A stretch of DNA of 64,000 bases from Desulfovibrio sp. (GCA_022839785.1 JALHJW010000009.1:1-64000), one strand, 5' to 3'; positions 8,806 through 16,983 are shown, counted from the first letter of the stretch. Notes: generated by a model from the sequence alone, not told the origin. A program made the numbers and translations.

Positions 8806-9114
8806 CTAGGCCTCCTCGGTCTTGAACTCGTCGCCGAGCTTGACGGTGATGAACTTGAAGACGCCGTCGTTGATGCGGATGATGCGCTCGAGTTCGGCGA
8901 CGCAGTTGCCGGGGGCGGCGTATTCGAGACGGACGTAGTAGCCGCGGGACTGCTTCCTGACCGCGTAGGCGAGGTCGCGCATGCCCCATTCGTCGGCCTG
9001 CAGCATCTTGCCGTTCTCGCGCTCGATGATCCCGGTCAGGGTGTCCAGGACGTCCTTGCGGGCCTCGGCGGCAAGCTCGGGGCTCAGCAGGAGCAGTGTT
9101 TCATACTGACGCAT
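8806..9114 (-). CDS. rpsF: 30S ribosomal protein S6
   Basis: 102 residues; begins MRQYETLLLLSPEL with the family's paired strands and the AYAVRKQSRGYYVRLEY segment that contacts S18. It is the first gene of the rpsF-rpsR-rplI-dnaB run; AAGGAGG stands 9 nt upstream of its ATG. In many bacteria the S6:S18 dimer represses its own mRNA; no leader structure could be confirmed by eye here. Confidence 0.96.
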   Translation of the reverse strand: MRQYETLLLLSPELAAEARKDVLDTLTGIIERENGKMLQADEWGMRDLAYAVRKQSRGYYVRLEYAAPGNCVAELERIIRINDGVFKFITVKLGDEFKTEEA

Positions 9115-9176
9115 TCGGATGTTCCTCCTTGTGGTCTTTGGCCCGCGCCGCAGGGGGCGTGAGCAAGGAAGGGGTG

Positions 9177-9205
9177 TCGTTAGTCGTTTTTCCCGGGCTT
9201 GTCAA
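9177..9205 (-). promoter_or_regulatory. Candidate promoter for the rpsF operon
   Basis: Reading the minus strand, a perfect TTGACA (9205-9200) is followed after 17 nt by TAACGA (9182-9177), a weak -10. It gives a leader of about 60 nt before rpsF. The hexamer AGCCCGGGAA occurs on both sides of the -35 as a direct repeat. Confidence 0.5.
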
Positions 9206-9254
9206 CGGGCTTGGGCGTCTTCCCGGGCTGCGCACGGCAGCTCCTGGCCGGACC

Positions 9255-9344
9255 TCAGCCCTGGATGCCGAGCCTGGGGAAGACGAAGCGGACGAGGATG
9301 ACCCAGGCGGCGACGACGCCGCCCAGGATGAGCAGGTTTTCCAT
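9255..9344 (-). CDS. Unannotated 29-residue single-span membrane peptide
   Basis: A short open frame on the minus strand starts with ATG at 9344 and ends with TGA at 9255. The product begins MENLLILGGVVAAWVILVRF and continues with a Phe/Val/Pro-Arg tail ending LGIQG: one hydrophobic helix, then a basic C-terminus (RF, PRLG), as in small inner-membrane proteins. The ribosome site is very strong: the degT stop TAG is the first part of TAGGAGGAACGCGTG directly before the ATG, so translation is probably coupled to degT. It is the last gene before the rpsF promoter. No family is recognised; membrane location is inferred from composition only. Confidence 0.6.
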   Translation of the reverse strand: MENLLILGGVVAAWVILVRFVFPRLGIQG

Positions 9345-9356
9345 CACGCGTTCCTC

Positions 9357-10493
9357 CTACATGCCGTAGAATCCGCGCACCGCGGCGCAGACGCGGTCCA
9401 CGGCCCCGGGCGCGAGGCCCGGCCAGAGCGGCAGGGAGAGGACCTCGGCGGCCAGCCGCTCGCTCAGCGACAGGTCGCTCTCGCCGTCCACGTCGGCCCG
9501 GCGCAGGCTGAACATGGGCTGCTTGTGCCCGGCCACGGGATAGTGGACCGCGCTGCCGATGCCCTGGTCCCGCAGGTGGCGGGCCAGGGCGTCGCGCCCG
9601 CCCTGCCGGTCCGGGACGCGCACGGCGAAGAGATGGCGCGCGTGGCGCGTGCCCGGCCGTTCGGCAAAGAGGCCGAGCGGCGTGCCCGCCAGCCCCTCCA
9701 GGTAGCGTCCGGCCAGGGCACGCCGTTCCTCGTTCAGGGCGTCGAGCCGGGCCAGCCGCACGCGCAGGAAGGCGGCCTGCAGCTCGTCCAGGCGGCTGTT
9801 CATGCCCGGCATGGCGCAGACGTAGCGCGGGTGCTCGCCGTACTGCCGCAGTTGCCGGGCGCGGTCCCGCTGCTCCTGGCCGCGTCCGGCCAGGGCCCCG
9901 GCGTCGCCCAGCGCGCCCAGGTTCTTGGTGGGATAGAAGCTGAAGCAGGCGAGGTCGCCGAAGACGCCGACCGGCCGTTCGCCCCACAGCGCGCCGTGGG
10001 CCTGGGCGCAGTCCTCCACCAGGAGGAGGCCCAGGTCGTCGCACACGGCGCGCAGGCCGTCCATGTCGCAGGGCTGGCCGTAGAGGTGCACGGCCAGCAC
10101 GGCCCGCGCGCCCGTGGTCTCGGCCGCGCGGCGCACGGCGGCCGGGTCGAGGGTGCCATAGGCCTCCTCCACCTCGGCGAAGACCGGGATGCAGCCCGCG
10201 GCCAGCACGCCGTGGTAGCAGGGCGGCGCGGTGAAGGAGGGCAGGACGACCCGCGATTCCGGCGGCAGGTCCAGGGCGGCCAGGGCCAGGACGATGGCGT
10301 CCGTGCCGTTGGCGCAGGACACGCTCCAGGGGAGGTCCAGCCAGGCCGCGAACTCTTCCTCGAAGGCCGCGACCTCGGGTCCCGCGAGGAACCAGCCGCG
10401 GCCCAGCACGCGCTCGAAGGCCGCGCGCAGCGCGGCCTCGTCCTGCGCGAGCTGGGGCGACAGCGCGCCGAAGGGGATCGGGGCGTCCGCCAT
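9357..10493 (-). CDS. DegT/DnrJ/EryC1/StrS-family sugar aminotransferase
   Basis: 378 residues of the PLP-dependent aminotransferase family that makes amino-sugars for surface polysaccharides, typically from a nucleotide-linked 3- or 4-keto sugar. The PLP lysine is K190 in SFYPTKNLGALGDAG; the pyridine-N aspartate D161 lies in VEDCAQAHGA; ANGTDAI binds the phosphate. The length is usual. It lies 3 nt after fabI and its stop codon forms part of the ribosome site of the downstream 29-residue gene. Sugar substrate unknown; no other nucleotide-sugar gene is adjacent. Confidence 0.88.
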   Translation of the reverse strand: MADAPIPFGALSPQLAQDEAALRAAFERVLGRGWFLAGPEVAAFEEEFAAWLDLPWSVSCANGTDAIVLALAALDLPPESRVVLPSFTAPPCYHGVLAAGCIPVFAEVEEAYGTLDPAAVRRAAETTGARAVLAVHLYGQPCDMDGLRAVCDDLGLLLVEDCAQAHGALWGERPVGVFGDLACFSFYPTKNLGALGDAGALAGRGQEQRDRARQLRQYGEHPRYVCAMPGMNSRLDELQAAFLRVRLARLDALNEERRALAGRYLEGLAGTPLGLFAERPGTRHARHLFAVRVPDRQGGRDALARHLRDQGIGSAVHYPVAGHKQPMFSLRRADVDGESDLSLSERLAAEVLSLPLWPGLAPGAVDRVCAAVRGFYGM

Positions 10494-10496
10494 CCG

Positions 10497-11261
10497 CTAG
10501 ATGCCCATGATGTTGTAGCCGCTGTCCACGTACACGACCTCGCCGGTCACGCCGCTGGACAGGTCGGAACAGAGCCAGACCGCGGTCTTGCCCACGTCCT
10601 CGGTGGTGATGTTGCGGCGCAGGGGGGAGCGTTCCTCGATGGTCTTGAGGATCGTCTTGAAGCCCGAGATGCCGCTGGAGGCCAGGGTCTTGAGCGGCCC
10701 GGCGCTGATGGCGTTGATGCGCACGCCCTTTTCGCCGAGGTCCATGGAGAGGTAGCGCACCGAGGCCTCAAGCGCGGCCTTGGCCACGCCCATGACGTTG
10801 TAGTTGGTGATGACCTTCTCCGCGCCGTAGTAGGTCATGGTGATGACCTTGGCGTCCGGGGCCAGCAGCGGCTCGAAGGCCTTGCACAGCACCACCAGGG
10901 AGTAGGCCGAGACGTCCATGGCCAGGGCGAAGCCCGCGCGGCTGGTGTCCACGTAGCGGCCCGCCAGATCGTTGCGGTCGGCGTAGGCGATGGAGTGGAC
11001 CAGGACGTCGAACCCGCCCCACTTCTCCTTGACCTCGGCCGCGGCCCGGGCCACGTCCTCGTCGCTCTGCACGTTGCACTGCAGGATGAATTCGCCGCCC
11101 AGCTCCTCGCTGATGGGCTCGATGCGCTTCTGGATGGCGTCGTTGGCGTAGGAGAAGGCCAGGCGCGCGCCCTGCTCCTTGAACTGCTTGGCGATGCCGT
11201 AGGCGATGGAGCGTTCGTTGGCCACGCCGAAGATGAGCGCTTTCTTGTCTTTCATAAGCAT
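10497..11261 (-). CDS. fabI: Enoyl-[acyl-carrier-protein] reductase (NADH) FabI
   Basis: 254 residues, short-chain dehydrogenase fold, catalysing the last step of each fatty-acid elongation cycle. The FabI hallmarks are visible: the nucleotide loop GVANERSIAYGIA, then Y144, Y154 and K161 in the TYYGAEKVITNYNVMGVAK block (equivalent to E. coli Y146/Y156/K163) and SAGPLKTLASSGI. The start at 11261 has AAGGAGG upstream. The gene is 19 nt after purC and 3 nt before degT. Confidence 0.95.
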   Translation of the reverse strand: MLMKDKKALIFGVANERSIAYGIAKQFKEQGARLAFSYANDAIQKRIEPISEELGGEFILQCNVQSDEDVARAAAEVKEKWGGFDVLVHSIAYADRNDLAGRYVDTSRAGFALAMDVSAYSLVVLCKAFEPLLAPDAKVITMTYYGAEKVITNYNVMGVAKAALEASVRYLSMDLGEKGVRINAISAGPLKTLASSGISGFKTILKTIEERSPLRRNITTEDVGKTAVWLCSDLSSGVTGEVVYVDSGYNIMGI

Positions 11262-11280
11262 GGGGGTGTCCTCCTTGCGA

Positions 11281-12177
11281 TCAGACCTTGAGTTTGGAGC
11301 CGGTCAGCATCTCGAAGATCTGCATGTAGGTCCGGCTGGTGTTCTCGATGAGTTCCGCGGGGAGCCTGGGGCCGGGAGGCTGCTTGTTGAAGCCGGACTG
11401 CTCCAGCCAGTCGCGCACGTTCTGCTTGTCGAAGCTCGGCTGGCTTTTGCCCGGGGCGTAGCCCTGCATGGGCCAGAAACGCGAGGAGTCCGGGGTCAGG
11501 GCCTCGTCGATCCAGAGGAGCTGGCCGCCCTTGACGCCGAACTCGAACTTGGTGTCCGCGATGATGATGCCGCAGTTGCGGGCGTAGTTGCGGGCCTTGG
11601 TGTAGATGGCGAGCGAGATCTCCTCCACGTCCTTGAGCACGTCCTCGCCCAGCAGCTCGCCCGCGCGCTCCACGGTGATGTTCTCATCGTGCGCGCCGAT
11701 CTCGGCCTTGGTGGAGGGGGTGAAGAGGGGGACGGGCAGCTCCTGGGACTCCTGCAGCCCCGTGGGCAGCGTGTGGCCGCTGACCATGCCGGTCTTCCGG
11801 TAGTCCTTCCAGCCCGAGCCGGTGATGTAGCCGCGCACGATGCACTCGATGGGCAGGGGGGCGGCCTTCTTGACGATGACCGAGCGGCCGTCCAGCTCCT
11901 CGCGGTAGGCCTGGAGCGGCTCGGGGAAGAGTTCGATGCGGTCGGCCACGATGTGGTTGGGCACGAGGTCCTTGAAGCGCTCCATCCAGAACAGGGTGAT
12001 CTGGTTGAGCACCGCGCCCTTGAAGGGGATGGGGTCGGGCATGACCACGTCGAAGGCCGAGAGCCGGTCCGTGGTCACGATGAGCAGCTCGTCCTCGCTC
12101 ACGGCGTAGATGTCGCGCACCTTGCCGCGGGAGAGGAGGGGGTACTCCTTGATGGAGGTTTTGTTGACGATCTTCAT
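11281..12177 (-). CDS. purC: Phosphoribosylaminoimidazole-succinocarboxamide synthase
   Basis: 298 residues of the larger SAICAR-synthetase type. It condenses CAIR with aspartate using ATP in purine synthesis. Recognisable blocks are the N-terminal LLSRGKVRDIYAV nucleotide loop, TTDRLSAFDVVM, PLPIECIVRGYITGSGW and the IADTKFEFG / IDEALTPDSSRFW pair. It follows hisD by 33 nt and precedes fabI by 19 nt on the same strand. Confidence 0.95.
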   Translation of the reverse strand: MKIVNKTSIKEYPLLSRGKVRDIYAVSEDELLIVTTDRLSAFDVVMPDPIPFKGAVLNQITLFWMERFKDLVPNHIVADRIELFPEPLQAYREELDGRSVIVKKAAPLPIECIVRGYITGSGWKDYRKTGMVSGHTLPTGLQESQELPVPLFTPSTKAEIGAHDENITVERAGELLGEDVLKDVEEISLAIYTKARNYARNCGIIIADTKFEFGVKGGQLLWIDEALTPDSSRFWPMQGYAPGKSQPSFDKQNVRDWLEQSGFNKQPPGPRLPAELIENTSRTYMQIFEMLTGSKLKV

Positions 12178-12210
12178 GCCGTGTCCTTGCCTCCGGGCCG
12201 CCCCGGAGGG

Positions 12211-13512
12211 TTATTTCCTGATCTCCACGGAGCGGGCGTGGGCCTCCAGGCCCTCCAGCCGGGCCAGCCGGGCGATGGCCCCGGCATTGGCCCGAGTGAA
12301 GGCCGCGCTCGTGGCGATGAGGCTCGATTTCTTGCAGAAGGTCTCCACGGACAGGGCCGAGGAGAAGCGGGCCGTGCCCAGGGTGGGCAGGACGTGGTTG
12401 GGGCCCGCGAAATAGTCGCCCACGGGTTCGGGCGCGTCCGGCCCCAGGAAGATGGCCCCGGCGTGGCGGATGCGGCCCAAAAGCTGCCAGGGGTCGCGGG
12501 TCATGACCTCCAGGTGTTCGGGCGCGACGAGGTTGATGAGGTCCACGGCCGCGTCCATGTCCGGGGCCGTGATCACGCCGCCCCACTTCTCCAGCGAGGC
12601 GCGGGCCAGGTCGGCGCGGGGCAGGGCGGCGAGCTGCTTTTTCAGTTCGCCGAGGACCGCGTCGGCCAGCCCGGGCGCTGTCGTGACCAGGAGGCTCGCG
12701 GCCAGGGGGTCGTGCTCGGCCTGGGAGAGCATGTCCGCGGCCACGAAATCCGGGCGGGCGGTCTCGTCGGCCAGGATGGCGATCTCGGAAGGCCCGGCGA
12801 TCATGTCGATGCCCACGCGGCCGATGAGCAGCCGTTTGGCCGTGGTCACGAAGATGTTGCCCGGACCGGCAATGACGTCCACGGGGGCGATGGTTTCGGT
12901 GCCGTGGGCCAGGGCCGCGATGGCCCAGGCCGAGCCCGCGGCGTAGACCTCGGAGAGGCCCAGCAGGGCCGCGGCGGCCAGGATGTAGGGGTTGACCGAG
13001 CCGTCGCGCCTGGGCGGCGAGACCGCGGCGATACCCGAAACCCCGGCCACCTGGGCCGGGATGGCGTTCATGAGCAGGCTGGAGACGAGCGGCGTCTCGC
13101 CGCCCCTGCCGCCGGGCACGTAGAGTCCGGCGCGATCCACGGGCCGCACGAGCTGGCCCACGATGCTGCCGTCGGGATCGGTGCGCAGCCAGGAGTCCTG
13201 CTTCTGGCGTTCATGGAAGGCGCGGATGTTGTCCGCCGCGTGGCGCAGGATGTCCAGGTCGTCCGGGGGGATGCGGGCGAGGGCGTCCGCCAGGGCCGCG
13301 GCGGGCACGCGCAGGCGGGCGGCGTCGAAATCCGGGCAGTCGAAGCGGCGGGCGTATTCGACCAGGGCGGCGTCGCCGCGCGCCGTCACGTCGGTCATGA
13401 TCGAGAGGACAGTGGCCTCCACGTCCGCGTCCCCTCCCCGGCGGGCGTCGAGCCAGCTCCGAATGGCGGCGGCTCCTTGGGCTGCGTCGTATGCGAGAAT
13501 GCGGCAGGGCAT
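12211..13512 (-). CDS. hisD: Histidinol dehydrogenase
   Basis: 433 residues, the usual length. It oxidises L-histidinol to histidine with two NAD and a zinc ion. The family signature LIGRVGIDMIAGPSEIAILAD and the catalytic VAPEHLEVM block are present, as is the VDRAGLYVPGGRGG substrate loop. AGGAAG precedes the ATG. It is the first gene of hisD-purC-fabI-degT and stands alone from other his genes in this window. A palindrome-bearing promoter lies about 80-115 nt upstream. Confidence 0.95.
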   Translation of the reverse strand: MPCRILAYDAAQGAAAIRSWLDARRGGDADVEATVLSIMTDVTARGDAALVEYARRFDCPDFDAARLRVPAAALADALARIPPDDLDILRHAADNIRAFHERQKQDSWLRTDPDGSIVGQLVRPVDRAGLYVPGGRGGETPLVSSLLMNAIPAQVAGVSGIAAVSPPRRDGSVNPYILAAAALLGLSEVYAAGSAWAIAALAHGTETIAPVDVIAGPGNIFVTTAKRLLIGRVGIDMIAGPSEIAILADETARPDFVAADMLSQAEHDPLAASLLVTTAPGLADAVLGELKKQLAALPRADLARASLEKWGGVITAPDMDAAVDLINLVAPEHLEVMTRDPWQLLGRIRHAGAIFLGPDAPEPVGDYFAGPNHVLPTLGTARFSSALSVETFCKKSSLIATSAAFTRANAGAIARLARLEGLEAHARSVEIRK

Positions 13513-13590
13513 GGTGTCTTCCTACGCAAATCCTTCGTCGGGGTGCTTTGGCGAGTCGTTCGGGAGAGCGGGGCGCGGACGTCCCTGTCT

Positions 13591-13627
13591 CGGCCTTGGC
13601 TATAGCCAAGGCCGTGCCGAATGTCGA
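13591..13627 (-). promoter_or_regulatory. hisD-operon promoter with overlapping 24-bp palindrome
   Basis: On the minus strand TCGACA (13627-13622) and TATAGC (13604-13599) are spaced by 17 nt. A perfect 24-bp palindrome (half-site CGGCCTTGGCTA, 13591-13614) covers the whole -10 box and runs into the spacer. Because the porin terminator lies just upstream, hisD needs its own promoter here. The geometry is that of a repressor operator; the regulator is not identified. Confidence 0.55.
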
Positions 13628-13640
13628 GCAGCACGGCGGG

Positions 13641-13676
13641 GCAAAAGAAAAGGCCGGGACCCAAGAGGTCCCGGCC
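13641..13676 (-). terminator. Rho-independent terminator of the downstream porin gene
   Basis: Perfect 10-bp stem GGCCGGGACC/GGTCCCGGCC with a 5-nt loop, followed on the minus strand by TTTTCTTTT, 24 nt beyond the porin stop. The same stem recurs after the second porin gene. Confidence 0.9.
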
Positions 13677-13700
13677 TGCGGTTCGGCAGAGAATGCTGGA

Positions 13701-15095
13701 CTAGAACTTGTACATCAGGCCCACGGAGGTGCGGTACATGGTGGTCTGGTCGTCGATGTTCAGGCCAGAGGCGGCAGCCTTGGTGCGCCAGGTGTCCTTG
13801 TCGAAGTCGGCCCAGCCGATGCCCAGGTCGACCATGAAGGACAGCTCTTCCATGATCTTGTAGGTGTTGTTGAAGTCCAGGCCGATCACGTGGTCCTTGT
13901 CGGTGAAGTTGCCGAAGGCCAGGGCGGAGCCCTTCTTCACGGCGTCGGCGTCGTTGGTGCCCGCGGCGTAGTAGACGTACAGGTCGTGGGTCAGGTCCTC
14001 GATGAAGGAGATCCCGGCCAGCTGCATGCCCACGCCCCAGGTGCCGGAGGCGTCCTTGTCAAGGTCGTTGTTCAGCATGCGGCCGCCGCCGAAGATGGTG
14101 GTGCCGGCGGTCCAGCCTTCGGAGATGATCGGCATGCGCTCGTCGCCGTTGTTCAGGTCGTCGTCCATGCCGGAGGAGTACCAGCCGTACACGCCCGGGG
14201 TGAACCAGGACAGGCCGGTGTAGGTCACGGCCAGGTCGGCCATCCAGCCCTTGCGGTCGGCCTTCTTTTCCTTCTGGTCCACGGCGCCGTAGTTGAAGTC
14301 GGCGTAGATGTTGAAGGGATCGAGCGCGGTCACTTCGAAGCCCGCGCCGCCCCACCAGGGGTTGGCCTGTCCTTCCATGGCGCTGGCGGCGCCGTCCACG
14401 GCGGTGAGACCGGTGTTGCCCGAGGTGCCGGTGTCGTTGATGTTCTTGCCCAGGAAGGCCAGGGAGAAGAACGGGGTGGCCTTGAAGCCGTCGAAGGTGA
14501 GAGGCACGGCCAGCAGGGTCACGTCGAGCTGGGACTGGTCCTCGGCCACGCGGTTGTTGTGGCTGCCGAGGCCGCTGCCGCGGTTCTCGAAGGCGCGGTA
14601 GAAGCCGACGACCGTGGAGGCCATGTCGTTCCACTTGTTGGCCACGGTGATGCCCGCGATGTCGTCATCCATGATGGCGGAGCCGAAGAAGCCGGAGTTC
14701 GGGAACACCGCGCCCTGGATACCCACGGTGGTGATCAGGGACTTGTAGGTGGGCCACTTGAACTCCATGTAGGCGCGCTTCACTTCGATGACCTTCTGGT
14801 CGGCGGAGATGTCGCCGCCGGTGGCCTGATCGCCCCAGAAGGTGTCGCCGATCTCCAGGCCCAACTGGAAGTTCACGTTCTCGTTGGCGCGGAAGTCCAT
14901 GTAGATGCGGGCGCGCTGCACGAGTTCGTTGTGCTTGATCTGGTTGCCACCCTTGCTGCTGATGAAGTCGGTGGTGCTCCAGTAGTTGTAGTTGGCCTCG
15001 AAAGCGCCTTTGGCCTTGACGTCCAGGGCGTTGGCCAGACCGGCCGCGCCCAGGACCATCGCAGCCAGGGCGAAGAGCACGAGAAGCTTTTTCAT
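13701..15095 (-). CDS. Outer-membrane homotrimeric porin (copy 1)
   Basis: 464 residues, of the Desulfovibrio major outer-membrane porin type: general diffusion beta-barrel for small solutes. The signal peptide is residues 1-23 (MKKLLVLFALAAMVLGAAGL, then ANA before LDVKAKG). Alternating aromatic strands run to a C-terminal Phe (SVGLMYKF), the usual signal for barrel assembly. The start at 15095 is fixed by the signal peptide and by AAGGAAGGAAACA; the open frame upstream is not coding. It is a tandem paralogue of the gene at 15385-16800, with long identical nucleotide blocks. Confidence 0.88.
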   Translation of the reverse strand: MKKLLVLFALAAMVLGAAGLANALDVKAKGAFEANYNYWSTTDFISSKGGNQIKHNELVQRARIYMDFRANENVNFQLGLEIGDTFWGDQATGGDISADQKVIEVKRAYMEFKWPTYKSLITTVGIQGAVFPNSGFFGSAIMDDDIAGITVANKWNDMASTVVGFYRAFENRGSGLGSHNNRVAEDQSQLDVTLLAVPLTFDGFKATPFFSLAFLGKNINDTGTSGNTGLTAVDGAASAMEGQANPWWGGAGFEVTALDPFNIYADFNYGAVDQKEKKADRKGWMADLAVTYTGLSWFTPGVYGWYSSGMDDDLNNGDERMPIISEGWTAGTTIFGGGRMLNNDLDKDASGTWGVGMQLAGISFIEDLTHDLYVYYAAGTNDADAVKKGSALAFGNFTDKDHVIGLDFNNTYKIMEELSFMVDLGIGWADFDKDTWRTKAAASGLNIDDQTTMYRTSVGLMYKF

Positions 15096-15165
15096 TGTTT
15101 CCTTCCTTTCTTTGCTGTGCGGTTCTGCCGAAACCAGGAGTCTTGTACCAGAACCGTCACACGGC

Positions 15166-15205
15166 ATCAATGGAATTTTGGCATTACGTACAAAAATTTT
15201 TACGA
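15166..15205 (-). promoter_or_regulatory. AT-rich element upstream of porin copy 1
   Basis: On the minus strand, GTAAAAATTTTTGTAC is followed by GCCAAAATTCCATTGATG. An alignable block (GTAAAAATTTTT, GCCAGAAAATTGATTG) lies upstream of porin copy 2, so the block is conserved between the two control regions. It begins about 70-110 nt before the start codon. It may be an UP element or regulator site; the exact promoter hexamers were not convincing. Confidence 0.4.
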
Positions 15206-15327
15206 CCGTAGCTTCTCGTGAAAGATGAGCAAATCCAGTGTATTGGTCGAGTGCTACATTTTTGTGGTGGTCGTGCGGAGGAGGGCGGGATGCATTTGAC
15301 AATTATCGCATTTCCCGCGCGGAGGCC

Positions 15328-15359
15328 AAAAAAAAGGCCGGGACCCGAAGGTCCCGGCC
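15328..15359 (-). terminator. Rho-independent terminator of porin copy 2
   Basis: Stem GGCCGGGACC/GGTCCCGGCC closed by a TTCG tetraloop in the transcript sense, followed by eight Ts. It lies 25 nt past the stop of the 15385-16800 gene and has the same stem as the terminator at 13641-13676. Confidence 0.95.
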
Positions 15360-15384
15360 GAAGGTGTCGGAATGGGGGCGCTGC

Positions 15385-16800
15385 TTAGAAGCGGTACAGC
15401 AGACCCACGGAGGTGCGGTACAGGGTGGCCTGCTCGTCGACGTTGCGGCCGGCCGGGGTGGTGGTGGTGCTGGCGCGCCACGTGTCCTTGTCGAAGTCGG
15501 CCCAGCCGATGCCCAGGTCGACCATGAAGGACAGCTCTTCCATGATCTTGTAGGTGTTGTTGAAGTCCAGACCGACGATGTGGTCCTTGTCGGTCAGGCT
15601 GCCCCAAGGCAGGGAGGAGCCCTTCTTCACGGCGTCGGCGTCGTTGGTGCCCGCGGTGTAGTAGAAGTACAGGTCGTGGGTCAGGTCCTGGACGAAGCTG
15701 ATCTTGGCCAGCTTCATGCCCACGCCCCAGGTGCCGGTGACCTGGCGAGCACCCACGTTGCCCAGGTCGTTGTTCAGCATGCGGGCGCCGCCGAAGATCG
15801 TGGTGCCGGCGGTCCAACCGTCGGAGATGATCGGCATGCGCTCGTCGCCGTTGTTGATGTCGTCGTCCATGCCGGTGGAGTACCAGCCGTAGACGCCGGG
15901 GGTGAACCAGGACAGGCCCTTGTAGTCGATGCCCAGGTCGGCCAGCCAGCCCTTGCGGTCGCCCTTCTGTTCCTTCTGGTCAACGGCGCCGTAGTTGAAG
16001 TCGGCGTAGATGGCGAAGGGATCGAGCGCGGTCACTTCGAAGCCCGCGCCGGCCCACCAGGGGGTGGCCTGCCCTTCCATGGCGCTGGCGGTGCCGTCCT
16101 GCGCGGTGAGGCCGGTGGAGCCCGTGGTGCCGGTCACGTTGATGTTCTTGCCCAGGAAGGCCATGGAGAAGAACGGGGTGGTCTTGAAGCCGTCGAAGGT
16201 CAGGGGCAGGGCCAGCAGGGTCACGTCGAGCTGGGACTGGTCCTCTTCCACGCGGTTGTTGTGGCTGCCGAGGCCGCTGCCGCGGTTCTCGAAGGCGCGG
16301 TAGAAGCCGACGACCGTGGAGATCATGTCGTTCCACTTGTTGGCCACGGTGATGCCCGCGATGTCGTCATCCATGATGGCGGAGCCGAAGTAGCCGGAGT
16401 TCGGGAACACCGCGCCCTGGATACCGACGGTGGAGACCAGGGACTTGTAGGTGGGCCACTTGAACTCCATGAAGGCGCGCTTCACTTCGATGACCTTCTG
16501 GTCGGCGGAGATGTCGCCGCCGGAGGCCTGATCACCCCAGAAGGTGTCGCCGATTTCCAGACCCAACTGGAAGTTCACGTTCTCGTTGGCGCGGAAGTCC
16601 ATGTAGATACGGGCGCGCTGCACGAGTTCGTTGTGCTTGGTCTGGTCACGGGCTCCCTTGTTGCTGAGGAAGTCGGTGTTGCTCCAGTAGTTCCAGTTGG
16701 CCCTGAACTCGCCGCGGGCCTTGACGTCCAGGGCGTTGGCCAGACCGGCCGCGCCCAGGACCATCGCCGCCAGGGCGAAAAGCACGAGAAGCTTTTTCAT
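15385..16800 (-). CDS. Outer-membrane homotrimeric porin (copy 2)
   Basis: 471 residues, same family and architecture as the neighbouring copy: signal peptide ending ANA, beta-barrel, C-terminal Phe (SVGLLYRF). AAGGAAGGAAAACA precedes the ATG. Differences from copy 1 cluster in putative surface loops (for example residues just after the signal peptide, the loop near GNVGARQVTG, and the last loop with TTTTPAGRN), while barrel strands are nearly identical. It is divergent from uvrC. Each copy has its own terminator and control region, so they are separate transcription units that could be differentially expressed. Confidence 0.88.
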   Translation of the reverse strand: MKKLLVLFALAAMVLGAAGLANALDVKARGEFRANWNYWSNTDFLSNKGARDQTKHNELVQRARIYMDFRANENVNFQLGLEIGDTFWGDQASGGDISADQKVIEVKRAFMEFKWPTYKSLVSTVGIQGAVFPNSGYFGSAIMDDDIAGITVANKWNDMISTVVGFYRAFENRGSGLGSHNNRVEEDQSQLDVTLLALPLTFDGFKTTPFFSMAFLGKNINVTGTTGSTGLTAQDGTASAMEGQATPWWAGAGFEVTALDPFAIYADFNYGAVDQKEQKGDRKGWLADLGIDYKGLSWFTPGVYGWYSTGMDDDINNGDERMPIISDGWTAGTTIFGGARMLNNDLGNVGARQVTGTWGVGMKLAKISFVQDLTHDLYFYYTAGTNDADAVKKGSSLPWGSLTDKDHIVGLDFNNTYKIMEELSFMVDLGIGWADFDKDTWRASTTTTPAGRNVDEQATLYRTSVGLLYRF

Positions 16801-16891
16801 TGTTTTCCTTCCTTCCTTTGCGTGTGTGCAGGTTCCGACACCTTGGGCATATTGCCCAGGTCCTCTTTAGCGCAGCTTCCGGGGTGTTTGC

Positions 16892-16930
16892 AATCAATTT
16901 TCTGGCGGGAGGTAAAAAAATTTTTACCGT
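16892..16930 (-). promoter_or_regulatory. AT-rich element between porin copy 2 and uvrC
   Basis: The block holds an 18-nt near-palindrome (GGTAAAAA-AA-TTTTTACC, 16911-16928) and aligns with the element upstream of porin copy 1. It lies about 90-130 nt before the porin start and about 55-90 nt before uvrC on the other strand, so it could serve either gene. A further short hairpin (TGGGCA-TAT-TGCCCA, 16844-16858) lies in the porin leader. Confidence 0.4.
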
Positions 16931-16983
16931 GTAAATTTTTGCACCGGCCTGGACGTCCGCCCGGGCGCGCCTATAAGGAGGCC

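Noticed and set aside
9096..11291. Plus-strand open frame of about 730 codons opposite fabI and degT
   Set aside because: Antisense to clear FabI and DegT genes, no ribosome site, composition of a shadow frame.
15238..16983. Upstream extension of the uvrC frame by about 580 codons
   Set aside because: The extension is antisense to porin copy 2, has no recognisable domain, and uvrC's GIY-YIG domain begins right at the ATG at 16984.
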